Shown: piece by piece, positions 56,251 through 64,000 of the stretch
Position numbering within the stretch: position 1 is the first letter of the stretch
Layout: the number at the start of each line of letters is the position of its first letter
The notes under the pieces: generated by a model
Databases searched by the model: none
Told to the model about the DNA's origin: nothing
Seen by the model: only the letters and a program-made list of their open reading frames with translations
Made by a program: the position numbers and the translations under genes
Source of the DNA: Gnetum montanum
Lineage: Eukaryota > Streptophyta > Gnetopsida > Gnetales > Gnetaceae
Direction: 5' to 3'
Assembly (NCBI GenBank): GCA_015680685.1
Contig: MNCI01010765.1
Coordinates: 62,064 to 126,063 of the forward strand
Length of the DNA: 64,000 nt

Positions 56251-58056
56251 CAAAGGAATAGCTCAAGGAGAGCGCTCTCACGTGCATAGCACAAGGTGCT
56301 CTTAGGGAGGGTGGTCTCAAGGAGAATGCTCTTTGAAGGGCTGCACTAACATAGGGCACTCTCACGGAGAACATTCTTAAGGAAGATGCTCTTGAGAAGG
56401 GCATCCTCAGGGAGCACATTCTCAAGGAGGGCACTCTTATGAAGGGTGCTCTCAATGAGGATACTCTCATGGAGAGCACTCACATGAGGGCACAAGGCAC
56501 TCTCATGGGGGAAACTCTCAAGGAGAATGCTCTCACAGAGGCCACTCTAATGGAGGCCGCTCTCAGGGAGAATGCTCTTAGGGAGGGCACTGCCAAGGAG
56601 GGCACTCTTCAATAGAACACTCTCAATGAGGGAACTCTAGGGATAACACTCTTGAAGAGGGCCCTCTCAAGGAGAATGCTCTTCGGAAGGCCACTCTAAC
56701 GGAGGATGCTCTCAAGGAGAATGCTCTCAAGGAGGGTATCCTCAACGAGATCAATCTTAAGGAGGGCATTCTAATGAAGGGTGCTCTCTAAGAGAAGGCT
56801 CTCAAAAAGGGCAATCTCGAGAAGAACACTCTCATGTATGCAATGCAAGGTGCTCTCAGGGAGAACCCTTTGAGGGAGGTTGCTTTGAGGGAGAGTGCTC
56901 TCTAGGAGGGTGTCCTCCAAAAGGGAGCTCTCAACAAGGGCACTCTCAAAAAGAACACTCTCATGTCCATAACACAAGGGGCTATCAAGAAAGGCATTAT
57001 CTAGGATAATTCTCTCTAAAAAACCACTCTAACGGAGGAAGCTCTCAGGGAGGGCAATCTCACAGAGAACGTTCTTAATGAGGATGCTCTCAAGGAGGTC
57101 ATCCTCAAGGAGACCACTCTCAAGGAGGGCACTCTCAAGGTGAACAGTCTCACATGCATAACATAATGTGCTCTCATGGACAATTCTCTCATGGAGGCTG
57201 TTCTCAAGGAGAATGCTCTTGTGGATTCTACTCCAACAGAGGCTGCTTTCAAGGAGAATGCTCTTAGGAAGGGCACTCTTAAGAAGGGCACTCTTTAAAA
57301 AAATTCTCTTAATGAGGATGCTCCATGGAGAATGCTCCTAGTGAGGGCCCTCTCAAAGAGAATGCTCTTTGAAAGGGCATTCTCTTAGAGGGTGTCCTTA
57401 GGGATACCACTCTTAGGGAGGGCGTTCTCAAGGAGGGCACTCTTAGGAAGGGCACTTTCTCAGAGAATGCTCTCAAAGAGGGTGCTCTCTAAGACAACAC
57501 TCTCACGTGTGTAGTACAAGGCACTCTCAAGGAGAATACTCTTCAAAAGGTTGCTCTAATTAAGGGTGCTCTCATGGAGAACATTCTTAACGAGGATGCT
57601 CTCAAGGAGGGTGTCTTCAGAGAGATCGCTCTTAGGGAGGGCTTTATTCGGGAAGGCACTCTTAGGAAGGGCACTCTCTGAAAGAACAATCTCAACAAGG
57701 GCACTCTTAAGGTGAACACTGTCATGTGTGTAACGTAAGGTGTTCTCATAAACAATGCTCTCATTGAGGCCACTCTCAAGGAGAATGCTCTTGCGGAGGC
57801 TGCTCTAATAGAGGCTGCTCTTAGGGAGAACACTCTCAAGGAAGGTACTCTCAAGGAGGGCACTCTTTGATAAAACGCTCTCAATGACAATGCTCTAGGG
57901 AGAACACTCCAGACAAGGGCCCTCTCAAAGAGAATGCTCTTCAAAAGGCCACTCTAATAGAGGGGGTTGTCAAGGAGAATGCTCTTAGGGAGTGTGATCT
58001 CATTTAGAATGCTGTTAAGAAGGATGCTCTCAAGGAGGGTGTCCCTAGCAAGACCG
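56251..58056. repeat. 15-bp tandem repeat block upstream of the rDNA promoter (family A)
   Basis: About 120 copies of the same 15-bp unit as at 1-2647, with the same interspersed longer variant (CTCACGTGCATAGCACAAGG near 56278). In rDNA order it precedes the promoter. It is cut at 58056 by element 3. Confidence 0.85.
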
Positions 58057-59652
58057 TGTAGTGATCGAAAATGTTGGTAGCTGGAAAACACCGAGGGGAT
58101 GGCGGGTGTAATAGTTTTGATTCCATACTCGTGGGAGGTCTGTGCTGGGTGTGTGCAGATACAGGGCATCCTAAATGGTCTGGTCGATCAGACAGGGACT
58201 TAATCAGTGTCTATATAGCCTTTTGCAACATATATTTTTAAAACAGGAATGGAAATGCAGATTAATGCTTGAAAGTGAACAAAGAAGAAAAAAATAGTGT
58301 AAAGAAACACCACAAGAAGTAGGAAACAAAGTAAAATATGGTTAGAAAAATGCACCACTCCAAAGCTACAAGCTTGCTTTGTCAAGGTGGATATAGTTGG
58401 TTGCACAGCATGGCGGAGTGCAGAGGTCCCAAGAGTAACCAAGATGTGTAGAGAAAAATCGGTTGTGCGCTTGGACGTGGCCTTTGGGCACTGACAATGT
58501 AGGGATCTACCAAGGTGATAGACAAGGAGGTGGAACAAAATACCAGCTAAAAATGCTAACTATTTGCAGTGTCAAATAGAAAGCTTACAATGCTGAGTGT
58601 TACAGCGTGCCGGGAAGAGAACTTGACTGCCAAAGAGAGGAAAACTCTTTGAATGTTGTTTGTCGAGGTATTTATAGGGCTAAATGGCACAGGAAAGGGT
58701 TGTTTGGATGCCATATGCCCTAGGCCCATGTTGACTTGCTGGTGCCACACGTGCCATGTATGACCATTGGACCTACATGACCATTGTAATGCAATTCTAT
58801 TATGTCGTAATTGTGATCATACCAAGCTTTCATTATGCTATCAGCATCTAGAGACGTGTGCCAATGTTCCAATTAGGTGAAGTGCATTGATGTCGCACAA
58901 CCACCCGCATGCCCTACTGTTCTTTGTAGCGTAGCATGCTTGGCATAGCATAGCATCTTGTTGTGCATTCCACTACATGTGTGTTGCATGCTTGCTATGC
59001 TATGCTATGTTATGTAGCGTATCGTAGCATAGAAACTAGCCTTAGTCACAAAAAATTTGTCGATTTGTGAACTTTGCTTTCGCGAGACTTGCAAACTTGC
59101 TGATTTAGCCCTTTGAGCTACCTTCTATCTCTTCCACAAGATTGCTACACCTCGCTGCACCTTGTAACTCAATGTAACATAGCAGTAGACATGGTCTACT
59201 GCTTCCTGAAGAAAAGGGACATTGTTGAAGGACTTGAAATTGGGCGTGGGGAACTGGTGGTGAAGCTGTTGCCATGCTACACTACGTTATGTAGCATATT
59301 GTAGCGTCGCACTTCATTCTTCAATCATCTTTTGAAGCTTGCTATGTTACATAGCGAGGTGTAGCATAGCGTAGAAAACTTCGTAACTTAGAAAACTTTT
59401 CAAACTATTTTGTGCATCTAGAATGCTATTGCCAACTCCGTGCATTGTTTCTGAGTAGGCTGTCGGCTCAGTAGGCTACTTAGGTGGACAGGCAGGATAA
59501 CCTGTAGAGCCTATCTTCACCTAAAGTAGAAAATTTGCCGAACTAGCCAGCCTGAACTCAGAACGTTCTCCTCCCAAAAAATTTTCATGTTGTTGAATGA
59601 ATTGCAAGGCCTGATGAAGCAAGAATGACTTCAAATTTTTGGAAGTGTTTCA
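58057..59652 (-). repeat. 3' LTR of element 3
   Basis: On the minus strand it begins TGAAACACTTCC after the polypurine tract and ends GATCACTACA, giving TG...CA ends. It has TATAAATA at 58669-58676, the shared block near 58160-58200, and a dense group of TAGCGTA/TATGCTA words at 58925-59035 and 59280-59370. Confidence 0.8.
58669..58676 (-). promoter_or_regulatory. TATA box of the element 3 LTR
   Basis: TATAAATA on the minus strand in CCCTATAAATACCTCG, the same position as in the LTRs of element 2. Confidence 0.6.
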
Positions 59653-60940
59653 TTGGCCCCTCTTTGTCAACATCTAGAGAACGGGCTCGATAGATGTCCA
59701 CAAAGAATATGAAACACCGCAGTAGGTGAAATGTTGAGGTTTTCACTCGGTCAGTGTTAAGATGTCACTTGGCCACACTTGAGAGTGTTGCATTGGTTTT
59801 ACAGAGGTTAAGGCAGAGAGTAAAGATGATGTTTAGTAGAGTCCATCGTCAGAGTGCTCTGAGGGACTCATCTACGTTTTCATCTTTGGCTGGCGCTGTT
59901 CTTCAACCTCTCGTAGGATAGGTGTTTCCTTCATAGGATGAGTTGCATTACATCCATGAAGGGTTTTTACCTACCTAAAAAATGCTTTTCACATAGTGAG
60001 TTTCATTACACATGTCATGGAATTTACACTCTAAAGTAGTTGAGCTAGTCAAGGCACTCACTTTGTGATGCTATGACATTTGCTGCTCTCACGAGCCATG
60101 CCCGCAGGGGCAAAGGTCTTGCTAGCTGCTGCCATTGTTGAAGCTGTTGAACATTGTCAATGATGTACAATGTTCAAAGCAAGGGGGCCAACAACAGCCT
60201 TGGTAGCATTGGTATGGAGGAGCTAGCCTCCAAGGCGTCAGGGGTTGTCGTGAGTGTGGATGCATTGGAATCCTTGCCAAGGGCATGCATTCTCAGTTCA
60301 ACTATGGGATCAGCTACCACATAGTTAAACATCATGCAAATCAAGGTGTTGGTAGGGGGCCAGAGAGTAACAATATTATGGTTGAGCCACAATACTTCTG
60401 AAACTCCAGATGCGGAAACTAGCCCAGGAACCACTGTCAGGGTGATGGGCCATGGTGACGGTAGGTTCGGAGGGACAATGTGATGCCATACGGCATCTTC
60501 AACGGGTCAGCATGGTGCCAAGGGTGGCGGTGTCATATGTGTTTTGGACCGTGTTCTCAGTGCATCGTGAACTGCATTCCAGAGTTGCAACATCCCACCC
60601 ATACATCGGCACCATGCCCACTCGTTCGATGTGTATTTGGTGCTGGTGAATGCTGGGGATGCGATGCGAACCCAATTTAATGTCTTGGTAGACCATGTGC
60701 TATTTTAAGGTCCTAGTAGACTGTATATGCTAGTTTAACATCATAGAAGATGAGCCGTGTCATTTTTACATCATGGTGGACTAGCAGTGATAGTTTTACG
60801 TTGTAGTGGACAATTGCCACCAGTTTAACATCATAGCAGACACTGCTTGATGCTACTAGTTTATCATCATTATGGATGCTACTTAGTGCTGGTGCCAGTT
60901 TATCATCATAGTGAATGATGCTCAGTTTTTTTGTTGTGCT
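59653..60940 (-). other. Polypurine tract and 3' untranslated region of element 3
   Basis: The tract ACAAAGAGGGGCCA (minus strand, about 59655-59668) abuts the LTR. Beyond it no credible gene is seen. From 60690 to 60930 lie about seven degenerate boxes which on the minus strand read like CTATGATGTTAAACTAGC, matching those at 10690-10900 in element 2. Confidence 0.6.
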
Positions 60941-63217
60941 TCAGACATAGTACAGCTTGAGATATGAGTGATTCACCGGGTTGGCGAACTCGTTGTCGTT
61001 CATGTCCGCCAGTTTGAAGGCTCCATTCCCAAAGGCTTTAGTGAACATGTAAGGACCTTCCCAATTGGTTGAGAATTTTCTCACGTGCTCATGGATGACC
61101 TTGAGGATGAGGTCTCTCTTCTATACTGGCTATGGATGCAGGTCTGCATGGTGCTTCTACTATTTCTTGCTTTGGTAGTGCTCAATGCGTCTCACCGTTT
61201 GCGTGCACTCCTCCTCCACTAAGTCAAGGTCGATGGTTCGGGACTTGTTGTTCTGGGCTTCACTCATGACATCCACGAGGATCATCTGGAGTGATGGTAC
61301 CTACAACTCAAGAGGCAATATAGCTTCAAATCTATAAATAAGACTGTAAGGGGTCTTACTTGTTGTAGTTCTACATGTTGTTCTGTAGGCCTAGAGGACA
61401 TAGAGGATTTGCTCGTGCCACCGCCTCTTGCTGTTGTTAAGCATCCACTTCCACAAGTTGATGATGGACTTATTTGTAGCCTCTACCTACCTATTCTCTT
61501 GCAGATAATAAGGGGAAGAAAATGATTGTTTAATGCCTAGATTGCTATAGAAGGTTTGGGTTTTCGTACTACTGAACTGTGGCCCATTTTTTGTTACAAT
61601 AGTCATTAAAAGCCCAAACCTTATTACGATGTTGTCGAGGATGAAATGGCAAATTTGCTGAGACGTCATCTTCCTTAGGGGAATAGCTTCCACCCACTTG
61701 GTAAAATACCCAGTGGTGGTGATAATGAAGCTATGCCCTACAGAGTACTTAAGCCTGATAGGCCCTATGAGGTCTAATCCTCATCATTGGAAGGACCACG
61801 TGATTTGCGTTGGGTGTAGGTCTGTAGGCGAGATGTGTATGAGATTTGCATATCTCTGGCACATGTTACATGTCTTGACTTTTGATAGCTAGTCATGTTC
61901 CATGTGGGGCCAGTAGTACCCTAGGCGTATGATTTTTGCAGCCATGGCCCTGGGTGCTATGTGTCCACCGCACAACTCCTCATGTACTTCATTAACTACC
62001 TTCTGCACTTTCTTGCCACCCACGCATGCTAGTAATATCCCATTGTAGAAACGTCAGCACAAGGTGTTATTTCCCATGAGCACATATTGCTAGGCATGCT
62101 TATAGATTACATCTCTTTGGGCATATGTCAATCCACCTGGGGGCTATAGATAAGTTTTAATGTTGGCATACCACTCCTGGGTATCTGCAGCACTGATAGA
62201 TGCAACGTGTTCCACCTGAGTGATAGGCTCTATGCATTCTATAATCGAGGTTGGCAGGTTTTCCAAGGAATGTGATGGAATGTTTAATGCAAGGGTAGCT
62301 AAGGCATCTACCATGGTGTTCTTGTTGTGTGGCACATGTTGCACATCTATGGTTGCAAATTACTTAAGTAAGATTTTTTCTAGGTAGTAGTAGGGTTGCA
62401 GGTGTGTAGCTTTGCAGGTGTAGACCTTGGTGATTTGATTCATGACTAGTTGTAAATCTCCCTAGATTTTTAGGTGTTTTATGCATAGTGCTCAGGTAGT
62501 TAAGAGGCCTCTGAGTAGCCCCTCGTATTCTGCCACATTGTTGGTGCAAGGGAATGCAAATTGATAACCAGATGGATGCATTTCCCCAAAGGGGAATGTG
62601 ATGATGGTAGTGGCACTACCTCCTCACATGGTTGAGGTGCCATAGAAATGTAAGATGGCTTCGAAATGCGACGGGATGATGTGGACATTGCTAACGTATT
62701 CATCTAGGAATTTAGGGTCTATGGTTGCTTGGTCGTCGACTGGGGAGGCCGTGAGTTAGGTCGCTATCTCTTGACCCTTTACCGATGATTGACTTACATA
62801 GCGTAAATTGAACTCTGTGGTTATTGCCTTCCATCGGGCTATCCTGCTACTTTCGTATAAGTTGTTAGTGATAGCTTGGAGTATATTTCTTTTGCAAATG
62901 ATGTTGGTTGTACCGCAAAACAGGTAATGCTGCCACTTCTTTAGTGCAAACACTAAGGCTAGGCAATTCCTTTCCACTTCATTGTATTTCACCTCATGTG
63001 CTATTAGCACATAACTCAGATAGTACACTGGTATCTCAGAACCATCATCTCATTTTTGACATAGCAGTGCTACGACAGATGTGTCAGAGGTGGCGAGGTA
63101 GATAAAGAAGGATTTATCCCTTTGTGGCGGATGCATAATTGGGAGGTGTGAGAGTTCCTTCTTCAGGTCATCAAAGGCTTGTTGACACTGGGTTATCCAC
63201 TCAAAGTTAATGCCTTT
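60941..63217 (-). pseudogene. pol: pol of element 3: RNase H, second RNase H, integrase (5' part outside)
   Basis: On the minus strand: connection and RNase H from 63217 with YYLSYVLIAHEVKYNEVERN at about 63030, second RNase H at about 62700-62240 with HVPHNKNTMVDALATLALN, then integrase. CNMCQRYANL (zinc cysteines kept) is at about 61865, GLDLIGP at about 61770, and the second catalytic position reads VTKNGPQF (about 61590), so aspartate is replaced by lysine; NRQVEATNKS carries the glutamate. The C-terminal GNGAFKLADMNDNEFANPVN runs to a TGA at 60943-60941. Several stops and shifts occur. The loss of the second Asp makes this integrase inactive. Confidence 0.75.
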
Positions 63218-63531
63218 TGTGCCGACCGAAATCGTCGGTGCAAGGCTGGAACGTTACAAGCACCGAAAGATCTACGGACAAGCACAGTCGACCCTGCCTC
63301 CGCTTGAGGGCAAGCTAGAACGGACGAAGGCAGAGTGCCTTGAATGGTCCGCACGCGGATCAAACAAGGACTTCCCCAACATTTGCCGCTGCAACATGTT
63401 GGGTTATACGTAAACAAGGAACGTTAAATGTAAACCGTAAACAAGCACGATAANACAGGACTTCCAGCGTAGAGGGTTTTTGGCTCTGGTTAGAAATTTT
63501 TGTCGCCCCAAAGTGATGTAGAAAACTGGGC

Positions 63532-63539
63532 TATTTATA
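63532..63539 (-). promoter_or_regulatory. TATA box of the element 4 LTR
   Basis: TATAAATA in CCCCTATAAATAGCCC on the minus strand, just downstream (in LTR direction) of the minisatellite. Confidence 0.6.
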
Positions 63540-63569
63540 GGGGTAGGGTTACCGGGAAAATCGGACTAG

Positions 63570-63985
63570 GAGACACGAGGGCGTATACGCTGGGTGTATA
63601 CGCTACATCAGGCCAGCGTATACGCGCTGGGCGTGTGAACTTGGACGGACGCTGGGCGTATACGCTGGGCGTGTACGCTGGGCGTGTGAACTTGGACGGA
63701 TGTTAGGCGTATACGCTGGGCGTGTATGCTGGGCGTATACACTGAGCGTGTGAACTTGGACGAATGCTGGGTGTATACGCTGGGCGTGTACGCTGGGCGT
63801 GTGAACTTGGACGGATGCTGGGCGTATACGCTGGGCGTGTACGCTGGGCGTATACGCTGAGCGTGTGAACTTGGACGAATGCTGGGCGTATACGCTGGGC
63901 GTGTATGCTGGGCGTGCACGCTGGGCGTATACGCTGATGGATGCTGAGCGTAGAGGATGCCAGCGTAAGCGTATAGCATGCCAGC
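63570..63985. repeat. CG-rich minisatellite in the element 4 LTR
   Basis: Nested tandem units built from GCGTATACGCTGG, GCGTGTACGCTGG and GCGTGTGAACTTGGACG, with a higher-order period of about 60 to 95 bases. The word GCGTATACGC is a perfect palindrome. The open frame on the minus strand (63608-63994) with repeated AQRIRPAYTPS-like phrases is a translation of the repeat, not a gene. Confidence 0.8.
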
Positions 63986-64000
63986 GTAAGCCAAAAATGT

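Larger units (their letters stand above)
58057..63217 (-). mobile_element. Element 3: Tat/Ogre-like LTR retrotransposon, cut by element 4
   Basis: Minus-strand element with its 3' LTR at 58057-59652, polypurine tract, 3' untranslated region and pol running up to 63217, where the LTR of element 4 begins in mid RNase H. Reverse transcriptase core, protease, gag and 5' LTR would lie beyond the window. It is inserted in the 15-bp rDNA spacer repeats; the 5 bases before it are GACCG. It is close to element 2 in sequence and layout. Confidence 0.8.
63218..64000 (-). mobile_element. Element 4: LTR inserted in element 3 (continues past the window)
   Basis: Minus-strand LTR. Its 3' end at 63218 reads CGATTTCGGTCGGCACA, homologous to the end of the solo LTR at 19929. 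It has TATAAATA at 63532-63539, the shared block GAAGTCCTTGTTTGATC near 63375, and a CG-rich minisatellite from about 63570. CG sites are largely intact, so the insertion is recent. Whether it is a solo LTR or a full element cannot be told here. Confidence 0.75.

Noticed and set aside
63608-63994. Open frame of 128 codons with RIRPAYTPSVYAQ-like repeats (also 18743-19353)
   Set aside because: Minisatellite of the LTR; the palindromic unit gives open frames on both strands.

Overview
The window looks like heterochromatic DNA from a large-genome seed plant, most likely a gymnosperm. It contains almost no single-copy gene sequence. Instead it holds a decayed nuclear ribosomal DNA (35S) unit on the minus strand, broken up by nested Ty3/gypsy retrotransposons of the Tat/Ogre-like type (two RNase H domains, a long spacer between protease and reverse transcriptase) and by one LINE. 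The gymnosperm assignment rests mainly on an ITS1 of about 940 bp and a very long, repeat-built intergenic spacer. It is an inference; the exact taxon cannot be read here.

rDNA, read on the minus strand from high to low coordinates: a 15-bp tandem repeat block (58056-56251); an RNA polymerase I type promoter (about 56250-56182); an external transcribed spacer made of eight roughly 640-bp repeats plus a roughly 227-bp repeat block (56180-46719), split by a LINE (48596-52229); 18S (46718-44907); ITS1; 5.8S (about 43966-43808); ITS2; 26S (about 43506-40284); a 3' spacer; a 29-bp tandem repeat block with five spacer-promoter copies (39835-36856); then, after a retrotransposon insertion, the 15-bp repeat block of the next spacer (2647-1). 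The rRNA genes are full length but peppered with CG to TG/CA changes, so this is a long-methylated, silent unit.

Retrotransposons: element 1 (2648-36850, plus) sits at the junction of the two spacer repeat families. Element 2 (8115-26353, minus) is inserted in the gag of element 1. A solo LTR (18720-19929, plus) is inserted in an antisense gene carried by element 2. Element 3 (58057-63217, minus) is inserted in the 15-bp repeats. Element 4 (63218 to beyond the window end, minus) is inserted in the pol of element 3 and is the freshest insertion. All coding regions are interrupted by stops or frameshifts.

The most unusual content is inside the retrotransposons. Element 2 carries, antisense between protease and reverse transcriptase, a multi-exon gene (14863-20129) with GT-AG introns, several of which keep reading phase; one exon resembles an FCP1/NIF-type HAD phosphatase. 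Element 1 has a matching antisense terminal exon in the same place, and both are flanked by repeated TTAAACTA boxes. All three elements with a visible 3' end can fold a hairpin in which sequence upstream of the polypurine tract pairs with the start of the 3' LTR. All the LTR families share a conserved hairpin block near the 3' end of the LTR and many copies of an AGCGTA/TACGCT word.
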